Below are positions 39,501-52,900 of a stretch of 64,000 nucleotides of DNA, in pieces. The first letter of the stretch is position 1. Every line of letters starts with the position of its first letter. Source of the DNA: Sesamum alatum. Lineage: Eukaryota; Streptophyta; Magnoliopsida; Lamiales; Pedaliaceae. The position numbers and the translations under genes were made by a program. Location: NCBI GenBank assembly GCA_034509735.1, contig JACGWO010000012.1, positions 26,069,188 through 26,133,187 of the forward strand, read 5' to 3'. The notes below the pieces were generated by a model, which saw only the letters and a program-made list of their open reading frames with translations, was not told where the DNA came from and made no database searches.

Positions 39501-42500
39501 GTGCATAAACATATCAATTTCAATTTGCCTTTGGCTTCAATGAAATAATTTCATGCTAGTAGATTGTGCCAATGAAGTGCAAATTCCCTTTTGTGGAAAT
39601 CATCCTATTCACAGCTCCCAGTCATGTATCGTGGCATGTGCACCAATTTAGACTGATAGCATTAGTAAGTTTTATGTACCGCTAAAAGTCTTCTAAGTTT
39701 CTGTCTATTAGACCAAAATTCAGACTGTCTGAACAAATATAATTTGGTAATTGGAATGTTTCAGATGGAATTATATGTCTGGTATGGATGGTATTGTAAT
39801 ATTTGGCTTGCAATGGTCTTTGTTACTTTTGTAGTTATAGCTATCTCTGGCAGTTCGTAAGTTGTTACTATGTTACTAATTGGATTCGAGCAAGAGATAA
39901 TGCTGTCTAAATTTTCAATTTGCAATTTCATATTCACCAAACCACTGGGTGGTGTTTGATTAAAAATGATACCACACTGGTGTTTTTTTATCCAGTATCG
40001 TTTTTCAACATCTTCTTGTCTTACTGCATGACGTGGGAGCATTCTTGGTAACACTCTTCAGTTTAGATCCATCATAAGTTACATCGTTTTTCAGGTTTTA
40101 TTTATCATCTGATTATACAGTCTAAGTGCCAATATCAGTCCCTATACCGCCCATTGATCTGGTCTTTAGCAAGCTATAGATTCCGTACAAGAACTAAGAT
40201 AAGAAGACCAACTTATGATGGTAACAACTTGTTCATCGGCTACAATTTTGATAAATAAATGACTTATGTAGTCCCATTGTTCTTGTGGTGGAGTTCATGC
40301 GAGGAGAGTGAGAAGGATAAAATGGTGGTGGTGGTAAGCAATGACTCCTGTGTAGGACTTAAAGGAAGGGAAAAAGGGGGGAAAAGGAAATATCATGAAG
40401 CAACTGGGAGCAAAAAACCACAGAATCATGCTGGTGATAGTTCGATAAGTAAGAGGACAAACAGTTCTTATATAAGGACGAGTCCATGTTTGTGAATTTT
40501 TCGCAGTAAGAGGACAAACAGTTCAAGAGACCTTTCATATGGCATTTCGTGGTTGTGAATTTTTTTTAGCATGCCAATGTTTTGATAGTTAACAACTACG
40601 ATAATTTAAGTTGACAATATTAGGTTAAGGTTGTTTGTATTTGAGTATCAGGATATTGTTCAACTCGGCTAATTGTTTGTCTTTCGTCTGACTTTTGTCT
40701 GACCTTACTAAACGACTTTACAATGTTGCGTCTGTCCTCTGATAATTTGCGATACTCAGATCAATGGATCTGTTAAAGGAGATCGATGGATCGGAAAAAT
40801 CAACTTTGTTGAGATACGCTCATTTTGGCACATTTTTAGGAGTTATGACAGGATGTGGAGCTTTTTCATTTTGTGCCTGCAGGTAATGTTGACTTTCAGG
40901 GTGTTTGTTCTTCTAACATCTTAAGTTTCCTGCTACCTAGATAATTTATCATGTGTCTTTTTGAAATGAATTTGAACTGAAGGCAATGATCGTCATCTCT
41001 TGGAATGGATCTGGCAATATAAGTGCTATATTTGAGGACGATGTGTTCAAGAAAGTTTTGAGTATCTTCATTACAGCACCGATACTAAAACTCGCACAAG
41101 GTAATTAGACAAGATGTTTTTGTCTCGTATTTTTATTTACTCCCATAGTTCTAAACTTTAATGGTGACGTATAAAATTATGAGAGTTATTTGTGTCCATC
41201 TTTGGTCAATACTTTTTTGGTTGATGGAGTTTCCAGACTCATCAGATTAGGAGCAGGCATGAAAATGGCAACCCACCCAAGTTAGGAATTTATGATGATC
41301 TTCCTCTTGCAACATTTGCCTCCATTATTTTCTTTCATATATTTCCCTTTTTCTTTTTCGCCCAAATAGTTTAAACTTATTTTGTGGTCTTTATATGTTG
41401 GTTCAATGTCAGTATAATAAATTGCCTCAGTTTGGAAGAGGATAATTTAAGTTTGCATCCTTGGACTGTTGGACAAGATTGTTCCTTTATTAAAGTGTTC
41501 TGTTAAATCTATGACATCTATATTAGATAGTTTAATTATTCAACGTTGTTATGCAGCTGTTCTTGATATCATTATGAGCTGGAAAGCAAGGATGAGTATG
41601 TCACTGCATGTAAAGCTGAGATACATACTAAAGGTTGTCTCAGCAGCAGCATGGTTGATTGTGCTTTCAGTGACTTATGCATATGGATGGAAAAATCCTC
41701 CTAGATTTGCGCAGACCATTAAGAACTGGTTTGGCAATGGTCAGGGTTCCCCTTCTTTATTCATCATTGCGGTTCTGATTTACTTGTCTCCAAATATGCT
41801 CTCTGCTTTGTTATTTTTGTTTCCATTCATCCGGAGGTACCTTGAAAGATCAGACTACAAAATTGTGAGGCTCATGATGTGGTGGTCACAGGTATACAGA
41901 CCTCCGTTTGATCATACACATTTGTCTACTTTGTTTGATGTTTCTGTCTGCCAGAATATCTTTTAATTCTTTGATCAAGTGCATATTATGTTCTCACTCT
42001 TGCAATTTGATGTTTCCTGCAGCCTCGGCTCTATGTTGGAAGGGGGATGCAAGAGAGCACATTTTCTGTTTTCAAGTATATATTACTTTGATAGTCAGAA
42101 AGAATATTCATTTACAATAGTCACTTATGGTTCCTTATTTGAATCTTTTGGTTTCACTTTTCAGATACACAATGTTTTGGGTTCTCCTCTTGGCAGCAAA
42201 GTTGGCATTTAGCTTTTATGTAGAGGTACCTTTTCCGAGTCTATTACAAGCATGAAACCATGCATATCTGGTTTAGTTAATATTAACTGCTCTATGTTAT
42301 CGTTGTTATTCCCTGATCTTCACTATTTGTGGTAAAATGGGTAGCAATAGAGAAGGGGAAATTGATTACATTAGAAGTTTGATATGCATTGTCAAAAAGA
42401 TGTCTAGAGCTGAGCAGGGTTGAGTTCTAAACCCTGTGACGATCAAATTGGTTGCTGACTCAAATTGTCATTTCCTTGGTTGCAGATAAAGCCTCTTGTT

Positions 42501-43931
42501 GGTCCAACACAAGAAATCATGCGCGTTCGCATATCACATTATCAGTGGCATGAATTCTTCCCTCAAGGTGGTTATTAGTTATGTTTATTCAATCTCTTAT
42601 TCATGTGTAAGTGAATTTACGAAACTTATGAAGACAAAATGAAACATTAACCTTTTTGTTCTTTTTTCAGCCAAAAACAACATTGGAGTAGTTATTGCAC
42701 TTTGGGCTCCCGTTATTATTGTATGTTCATGTATATCCTTGTGGTAGTCCGTTTTTACATGTTTTTCTGTTCGCCTGTCTTCACAATGACTTAATCATGA
42801 CACCTTCCAGGTATATTTCATGGACACTCAGATCTGGTATGCTATCTTCTCCACGATAATTGGAGGTATCTATGGAGCATTTCGCCGTCTTGGAGAGGTA
42901 GGTTGAGGTTCCATTACATTGAGATCAATTTTGTAAGGATGAATTCCTGTTTCAGAGTCCTATATCTTTATGTGATGGAATACTTGCTTTCTTGTATCAA
43001 AGTTTCTAGAAATTCATTGGAGATCATATAACGGTAAATCCTATAGGAAAACATAGTCCTACAAAACATGACCCTCTACCAAATAACTGTCCAGTTGAAT
43101 AGTTTTTAGTTCTTCAGCAGTCATCCTTTTCAGATCCCTTTTTATGTGGTGAGCGAACTGTTCAGTTATCATTTTATCTGTCTCTGCTTGCAAGTTGCGT
43201 AAGTTGAACTTTCGCACCCTTATCTGTTAACCAAGAGTAAATGACATTTGTAGAAAGTTTCATCTCATATGTGAAAGTTTTGATTTTTATGCGGTACTTC
43301 CTTTCTGGGCTTCAGTATTGTGGTGAATCTCTTTGGTTGTTGCGTAGTGTATAGCATGTTTTGTGTATAAAGTAATAGTGGTCTTCTGTTAACTTTGGGT
43401 ATCCCAGTGCTAGTTTATCATTTCACTTTGTGAGTTCTTCATGCGGCTTGTCTCTCCGCACCAAATAGTAGGCTCTTCCAGTTGATATAACCAGCTTCTA
43501 CCTTGCCCCAGAGACCTGCATTTTCTTATATAAGTTTTTTCAACATATGCTGCTAGGCTGGACAAGTCTATCTCTGCCATGATGAAATTCTGCTACTTCA
43601 ACATCACTATTATTTGCAAAGCAACCCAGAAGCCTTTTGTTGCATTCCATAATTGGCTTCAAAATTATTGTCTGATGTTTTCCCTTACCCAATAGCAAGC
43701 CTTAACACATTCTGTGACTCAACAATAGCATCTTATGCGTTGGCATAACTTCCAATCACGATCTCCCTCCCTAAGGTGCTTCTTACCCATTCCTACAGTT
43801 GGCTTTACTATGTTCGCTTGTTTTTAATTTAATTTGATATTTGACTGAAGAATTGAAGGTAAAGAGTAGTCAATTGTGTGGTTCCCTTTCTTTCCAATAA
43901 GTCAAAATCTGTTTCACACACACACACACAG

Positions 43932-43975
<44 letters not shown>

Positions 43976-46900
43976 TTACTTTGAGATAATGAGCCTCATG
44001 CAGGATTCAGAGGCACTAAGTTCTTAATGTGTTAGTTTCTGATGAAACGTGATGTTCATTGGATGGCATTTTTGTTTGTCAACTTCAATAGAAAATATTA
44101 CAATTTCTGGATTCTGTTGATTATATCTGGAGCCATTTGTTTATTACTCTCATATGGAAAAGTTACCTCTGAAAATTTATTTTGGATTTCTTATTTATGT
44201 TTGAGCTGATTAAATCCATGCACTGCCCTCAGATTCGAACGTTGGGGATGCTTAGGTCTCGCTTTCTATCATTGCCTGGTGCTTTCAATGCCTGCTTGAT
44301 TCCAGCAGAAAAAGATGAAAAGCCTAAGGGACTGAAAGCCACATTCTCCCGCAAATTTCCTGAGGTTTAGTTATGATACTTTTTACAATTAACTCCAGAA
44401 TATACTTTCTTCCTGTTTGCCCATACTGGAAGATCCATAGCTCGAATGGAGTTCACTGTCCTCTGCAGATTCGGTCTAATAAAGAGAAGGAAGCAGCAAG
44501 GTTTTCTCAGATGTGGAACAAAATAATTGAAAGTTTTAGAGAGGAGGATCTAATAAATAACAGGTAACTGATTGTTCTCCCTGAAATGGAAGTGCTATTT
44601 TCATGCTTAGAGAATTGTTCTTTCTATATCCAATGTCATCACTCATGGAATCAGTTTTCTTATATTTGTCTTGGTGTGATTGGGTGTCACTGGATGAAAC
44701 AGGGAAATGAACCTATTGCTTGTTCCATATCGTGCTGACCGTGAATTGGACCTTATCCAGTGGCCTCCGTTTTTACTGGCTAGCAAGGTGGGCCCGCGAA
44801 CTGCTTTCTTTCATAATCTTTAAGCAAACAATTTCATCTACCATTGTTTTCTGTGTAGCTTCCTATAGCTCTTGATATGGCAAAAGATAGCAATGGGAGA
44901 GATAGAGAACTGAATAAGAGATTGAACACCGACATATATATGCGCTGCGCCATCCGTGAGTGCTATGCTTCTTGTAAAAACATTATCAACTTTTTGGTTC
45001 TGGGAGAACGTGAGAAGCTGTAAGTTTACCTCCGAAAAAAACCAAAACTTTCTTATGTTGTTTATCACATTCTTAAATCACCTTATCGTTTCTTGTCGTT
45101 TGATGACTTTCAGTGTCATAAATGAGATTTTCTCCAAAGTTGATCATCACATAGAGGAGGGTGATCTGTTACGGGAACTTAATATGAGTGCTCTCCCTGG
45201 CCTCTACGATAATTTTGTTCAGCTGATAGAATATCTGGTAAAATTTGTACGCTCAGATTGAAAATGTGCTTACACCAGAAGATGACGTTGTTCAAGAGTC
45301 TCAGAGTAATTAATTTGTATTTATACCCTGCAGAGAGAAAATAGAAAAGAGGACAAGGATCAAGTTGTAATTGTCTTGCTAAACATGCTCGAGGTTGTGA
45401 CCAGAGACATAATGGAAGATGCTGTTCCTAGGTAATGATATGAAAAAGCTGCTTATGCGCAGACAGTAGCATGTTAATGTGAAGCACTTTGCTCATTGTT
45501 TTTCTCTTGTAGCTTGCTTGACTCCAGCCATGGTGGGTCCTACGGAGTGCATCAGGGGATGACCCCTCTTGATCAACAATATCAGTACTTTGGGATGCTT
45601 CATTTTCCTGTAACAGAAGAAACGGAGGCATGGAAAGAGAAGGTAAGTTACATGGGAGTTCCTCGTTGGACAAAACTTGGGAAATCCATGTTTATTTATT
45701 CAGGATGCTAGCGATTCTAATTTATCATCATGAACTCAGATCAGTTAGCAAGGGGAGCTGTAAGCATAAACAATGAATATCTGTAAGGATTCAAATACAG
45801 GGAGTTCAGGCAGATGATTTCCATTTATCTGTCCTAAAAACTGGTCATTTTATGTATCAGATTAGTCGACTTCATCTGCTACTCACTCTGAAGGAATCAG
45901 CTGTGGTCCCGTCCATTTTATCGTCTATGGATGATTTCCATTGATCTGTCCTGAAAACTGGTTGTTTTATGTATCAGATTAGACGAGTTCATCTGCTACT
46001 CACTGTGAAAGAATCGGCTATGGATGTTCCATCTAATTTAGAAGCCAGGAGGCGCATTTCATTCTTCTCAAATTCATTGTTTATGGACATGCCTGCTGCT
46101 CCCAAAGTTCGCAATATGCTCTCCTTTTCGTAAGACTTTTTCAGATTAAAACCTTATTCTGGAATTATATTACTGACTTTAGTCAGTTTTAACGTATGCT
46201 GATTTTAGGTTCCACTAGGCATTTGTTTCCTTACTTTTCTGTTCACAATTTAACATCATTGCTAGTACATGCTTTCTCATGTACTGCTTGACAAGGTGAA
46301 CCTCTTTATGATGTCTTTTCTGTTTGATAGTATGATAGGAGAAATCAGGGTGACCTTTTCCTGAGAATCTATTTCTACTGTTCCATGTTTGAATGCAAGC
46401 GGTTCATTCAACTAGTAGTAGCAAAATATATCTGCTGGTCAATTTTCTGGTCTCTCTGGTGACAATACTACGGAAATTGTTCCTGCTTCCTTTCTCGTCT
46501 CTTTTTTCAATTTGTAAATATGGATGACATGAATTTTGAATGTAACAACTTCAGCTGCTGTAGATATGATTTCCTGGATGTGCCTTTTTTTAAAGGGTAG
46601 AGACCTTAATAAATTTCATTCGCAAAAGTGCAGTTATTGTGGAAACTAAGAGTTCTTGGGGCTTTATGGTGGATGTTGCCCAAAAGTATTATTAACAAGC
46701 AACGTGATGAGCATGCCATTGTTGACTCATTTTCATAGTAGTATTTCGCTTCGAATTTATTTTACCTTTTCATTGTCTCTGTAGCATCTTAACTCCTTAC
46801 TACGATGAAGAGGTTCTTTTCTCGATGGATTTGCTGGAAAAGCCAAATGAAGATGGTGTTTCGATATTATTTTATTTACAAAAGATATACCCAGGTATGT

Positions 46901-49900
46901 TTCATGATTCTTGATACTTGATGGCGCCGTGCACAAATACTAGCATGGCTTGGTAACTTACTGATATGAGCAAATCTTCCGAATTGCTCAGATGAATGGG
47001 AGAATTTTCTGGAACGGGTTGGTTGCAGCAGTGAGGAGGATCTCAAGGGAAATGTGAAACTGGAAGAAGAGCTAAGGTTATGGGCATCATATAGAGGACA
47101 AACATTGACCAAAACTGGTAGTCATTTTTTTATGCTTTCTTCAGGTCAGATCTATCGTCCATCGAATTATTATATGCTCATCCCATGTCCACTCTGGTAC
47201 AGTACGAGGAATGATGTACTATCGGCAAGCTTTGGAACTTCAGGCTTTTCTTGATATGGCGAAGGAGGAAGGTGCTCAAGGAATTTATTTTTCATACTTC
47301 ATAGTTCCTTTACTGTCGACAGAGCTAGTGATAGTTGTAATGTGTATCTGGTAATGCTTGGAACAGATTTAATGAAGGGCTACAAGGCTGCTGAACTGAA
47401 TACTGAGGACCAAGTAAAAAATGAAGGTTCATTACTATCACAATGTCAAGCAGTGGCAGACATGAAATTCACATACGTCGTCTCATGCCAACAGTATGGA
47501 ATTCAGAAAAGATCTGCTGATCGCCGTGCCACAGATATTTTGAGACTCATGACGAAGTATGATCCTTTAATTTGTTAACTTTTGTTGCAAGTGGTTAGGT
47601 CTTCAATCTGGAAGAGATTTTTCATAATTTTGTGAGCAGGTACCCATCTCTTCGGGTAGCTTATGTTGATGAGGTTGAAGAAACGGGTGGAGATAAAGCT
47701 GGTAAAATGGTTGAGAAAGTGTACTATTCCGCATTGGTGAAAGCTATGCCAAAATCTGTTGACTCATCTGAGCCAGAGAAGTTAGACCAGGTACAAGTTT
47801 TAATTTAGTTAAGCTTTTAGTCTTGAGCTAAATATACGGCAGGAATGCTTAGTTATCTTGCATAGCAGACAAGTTATTAGGCCCTACCTTGAGTTTTAGT
47901 AAACTAAGCTTTTGCCTGTTGGTCTTTTGTTGCGCTCTCAAATTGTCTCGCTGACGCGGCAATATCTGGCATATAACTGTTATTTTAATTGCCATATCAT
48001 AATAATAACCACCACCCAAATTTCTTTCCCAGGTTATTTATCGGATAAAACTTCCAGGGCCTGCCATACTGGGTGAAGGCAAACCAGAAAATCAAAACCA
48101 TGCCATAATCTTTACCCGTGGTGAAGGCTTGCAAACAATTGACATGAACCAGGTAACTTACTCGGGATATGTTGAGAGAATGGAGTACCCACACGCTTAA
48201 CCTAATGTGATCATAAATGTTTCATTTCCAGGACAACTATATGGAAGAAGCCCTCAAAATGAGAAACCTATTGCAAGAATTCCTTAAAAAGCATGGTGTA
48301 AGGAAACCAACAATTCTTGGACTTAGGGAACACATATTTACTGGCAGGTATGGCCACTCAAGGACATGAAAAGTAGACTTCTATTCTCAGTTGAAATTCT
48401 ATAGTTTGTTAACCTTTTGTTGTCTATTTGTGCAGTGTCTCTTCACTTGCCTGGTTTATGTCAAATCAAGAGAATAGTTTTGTGACCATTGGCCAAAGGT
48501 TGCTGGCCAATCCATTGAAGTAAGTTCTTGAAGCATATTGGTTATTTCACCATTAATTGTTTTAAATATATTTTAAGCTTGTTATTTATTATAATAATGG
48601 TTGCAGCTTTCATTAATTTTTCACTTTGAAACATTATTGTACAGAAATATTATTTTTCATTTTTGGATTGCAACTTCAGATTTCATATTTTTCAGTTTGA
48701 TTTTTCTAGTTTTATATATATGAATCTAATTAGTGTTATATTTTTTTTTATTCAATAGTTATTATCTTATTTATTCAACTTTATTTTTCATGTCGTATCT
48801 GTTGTCGTTATATTAAAGAACAATTGGCATAGAAGTAAATATAACAATGTATATACAGGATATCAAACATTAAAAATCAATAAGTAAGGGATTTGGTTAT
48901 TATTTGCAAATATCTATTTTTGTTTGTTTAATTTTTAGACTATCTCTCTTTTTGCTTAAATATCTAGCAGTTTTCTATTTATTACTTCATGGTTACTAGG
49001 TTGATTGCCTCTTTTGTCGACTTACTAACTATGAAAGTATTATTATATAGTTAAAGTTAATCTCTAACTGCATACTTATATGTAGTTATTTAAAATCTTA
49101 CTTTAAAATGTTGTTGATATTATTTATTTGCAATATTTTGAAATTTTTGCTTCTTTTTGTAACATTAACTATATGGCATTATATTTTTTTTTTCTTTTGC
49201 TATTTCTTTATCAATATTTTCATTTCTAAGTTTTTAAAATTGATTGAATTTATACTAATTATTAGTTACTTTAAGGAGAAATTAATCTAAATTGAATAAC
49301 CTTTAGTATCAAAATGATTCTATTTTGTATCATGAGGTCCTGTAATTATGTTAATTATATTTCAACTAACTGCTCTATATAGGTTAAGTTTGATTTTGTT
49401 GTATATTGTACGTACCTTTTCTTGTACCTCTTGCGTTAGCCGGTTTCTGTATACAAATGTTCCTTTTGGGGGGAAGAGAGGTTACGTGGTGGCTATGAAT
49501 ATTTTCTATTACATAGTATATTTTGTCCTTACAATTTACGAAGTCTTTATTTTATGGAGCCCATTCAATTGAAGGAATTTATTTTAAACTAAGCATTTCT
49601 CCTCCATTGCTTGATGAATATTGTCTAGACTTGCCAAAGGATGATCCACAATGAACCATTTCCCTTTACTTTTGTGAGGTGCTATCATTAGCTCTTTCCG
49701 CATTCCTTCTCATCATTCTTCTTGTTAGAGGATTGATTCTGGTGAAAGAGCCTACCCCTTCTATCTAACTACTTTCAACCCTTTGATTGCTTGAATTGTG
49801 AAAAAAAATTGGCACAAAAGTAAAAATGCAATATATAAAGAATCATCTAATAAAATAAAGTCAATTAGTCATAATACCCTGAACTTACAATTTTCTAAAG

Positions 49901-52900
49901 CACTATTTGATGAGATTGATGATTTTTTATTTGCAGTTTAATGGTGTTCATTCTTTAAAATGTTCTAATACTTTTTGAAGTTTTAGCTTAATGTTTTACA
50001 TATTCAGTGCAGTTTATTTAAAATTTAAAATTTCACTGCTAAATGTTATCATATATGCTTTAGTAAATTAAATTCTCTTAAAATATGCAAAATTTCTTCT
50101 AGCAAATTGTTCACGTTGTATTTCCTTTTTAATTTTGTTTTAGCTGGAAATGTGGTTCTTCTAAAATTATATCTAAATAGTTTAGGAAAATTAGGGCCAT
50201 TTAGTAGTTCTCATCTCTAATAAAATTTTGTTCTTTTATAATTGAATCTTATTTTGTTATTTAAAAAGAGGACTTAAGTAAAGGTACGAATATCTTAGGA
50301 TAGGAATAAATATTTGTGGGATTTAACACTTGTATATATAACATAGATATAGATTTGCGCTTAGCTAACTATATATACATTATAATTATATTTCTATTAT
50401 TTTCAAAACGTTACTAAGGGGTACTCTAGTCAGTAAAAATATAAGAACTCTTGGATAAGGAATAAAACTAGAATTCCTTTTAAATGTCTTTTGGGTGTCA
50501 GTAATTTTCATCTAAATCCATAAAAGCAAGGGGTCTTTGTAAATATTGCATTTTCAAAAAGGGTCTAGTCGTAATTTTGGAAGTTTGAAAGAGGAGCTGG
50601 TAGTTTGGCATTTTCGGAGTCGGACCAAGTGAAGTTAACCTTGCTCACTAAAGTTCTTCACAAAGAAGGCACAGAATAGTTGAGGTTTGGAATTCCATTG
50701 TCCTTTTTGTCAGTGATCCTGAAGACTACCTCTTTCCGTTTACTGTTCTGCTTCCTATGTTTTGGATGTAAATACAACTAAATAAATGTAATTTAAGAAA
50801 TAGGAGATTTTTGAATTGGCTAAGCCATTTAAAAATTGATGAGGCGTGCCTTTTTAATTCTCTGGCTACTATTTATCCATTGCATTTATTTTATATTGTT
50901 CTCTGGTATTTCAGGGTTCGCTTCCATTATGGCCATCCAGATGTATTTGACAGATTGTTTCACCTGACAAGAGGTGGTGTCAGCAAAGCTTCTAAAATCA
51001 TCAACTTGAGCGAGGACATATTTGCAGGCATCATATTTTCTTAAAACAACCCTTGTTTTTTGTACCAAAGAATTTTGTGTTTAAGCTTTCTCATGTATCA
51101 ATTAATGTCTGTGAAGGTTTCAATTCCACACTTCGCGGAGGCAATGTCACTCATCATGAATACATACAAGTGGGTAAGGGAAGGGACGTGGGTCTCAACC
51201 AAATCTCACTTTTTGAAGCAAAGATAGCCTGTGGTAACGGGGAGCAGACCATGAGTCGTGATATTTATAGGCTTGGGCACCGGTTTGACTTTTTCCGGAT
51301 GTTATCATGCTATTTCACGACAGTGGGCTTTTACTTTTGTACTATGGTATCATTCACACCATTCCTAATTTATTTCACAGTGTTGATGGTCTTAAGTTTG
51401 TATCTGATTCTGTTTTGTTTTGACAGCTCACTGTGCTGATAGTATACGTATTTCTCTATGGTCGTCTTTACCTTGTTCTAAGTGGGCTCGAAGAGGGATT
51501 GAGTAACCATCCAGCAATACGAGACAATAAACCTCTTCAAGTTGCTCTTGCTTCTCAGTCGTTTGTGCAAATTGGGCTCCTAATGGCTTTGCCTATGATG
51601 ATGGAGATAGGTCTTGAAAGGGGTTTCCGTAATGCATTAACTGATTTTGTTCTAATGCAACTACAACTTGCTCCTGTATTTTTCACATTTTCACTTGGGA
51701 CTAGGACTCATTATTTTGGACGCACCTTGCTGCATGGGGGTGCACGATATAGAGGCACAGGCCGAGGATTTGTCGTATTTCACGCGAAGTTTGCTGACAA
51801 CTACAGATTGTATTCCCGGAGCCATTTCGTCAAGGGAATTGAACTGATGATTTTGCTTCTTGTGTACCATTTATTTGGGCGAGCGTACAGTGGGGTTGTT
51901 GCATATGTATTGATCATTGTGTCTATATGGTTCCTGGTTGGCACATGGCTTTTTGCCCCTTTTCTCTTCAACCCTTCCGGGTTTGAATGGCAAAAAATTG
52001 TGGATGATTGGACTGATTGGAACAAATGGATGAATAATCGTGGAGGCATTGGTGTTCCTCCAGAAAAGAGTTGGGAATCTTGGTGGGATAAAGAACAAGA
52101 GCATCTCTCTCATTCTGGGATACGTGGTATTATTTTTGAGATATTGCTGTCATTACGTTTTTTCATATACCAGTATGGACTAATTTATCACCTGAGCTTC
52201 ACCAAAACCAAGAACTTTCTGGTAAGATTTTGATACATCACATGAACTTCATGTGATCTATTTTCCATTATCGTGATTGCTTTCACTCCTTCCCAGCTAT
52301 GGCAATCACCACTTGTTGCTTCTTGCCCAGGTATATGGTCTATCGTGGCTAGTGATTGTGGTGGTCCTGCTAATTATGAAGGTAATAACTGCTACTGAAC
52401 TAATTTTTGTATTGATGTGTGTGCCTTTTCCTGAGCATGACAGTAGCAGCAAACTGTGAGGAACATTCCAAAGTTTGAGAGGCTGATTTGTGAATTGAAC
52501 AATAACATCATGAATAAATTTCATATAGTCTTGGTATAGCACATCTACACCCATATCATCGTAAAAGACAAACAGCTATAACATAATGAATCATCAATTA
52601 AATACCCAAACATCATAAAGATAAAGGTGAATTACATTGACATTCCTTGAGGTTAGGCCAAATTACACAAACACCCCCTATCATTTGCAAAATTTCAAGG
52701 GTGTTTTTGTAAGTTTTGCCTTTGAATAGGGGATGTAGTTGTAATTACAATTATAACCTCATGGGGTGTAACTATAATTTTGCTAAAGACAGGGGGTGTT
52801 TGTGTATTTTGACCTGACCTGGCATTTGAGATACCTAAAATCGTTGGCATGAAAAAGTCACTCATACAAGCAAGGGAAACCAAGTAGTAGTAACAAATTA

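Noticed and set aside
48520..50914. Possible retrotransposon insertion in callose synthase intron 36
   Set aside because: The intron is long and AT-rich, but no terminal repeats, target-site duplication or coding remnants were found.
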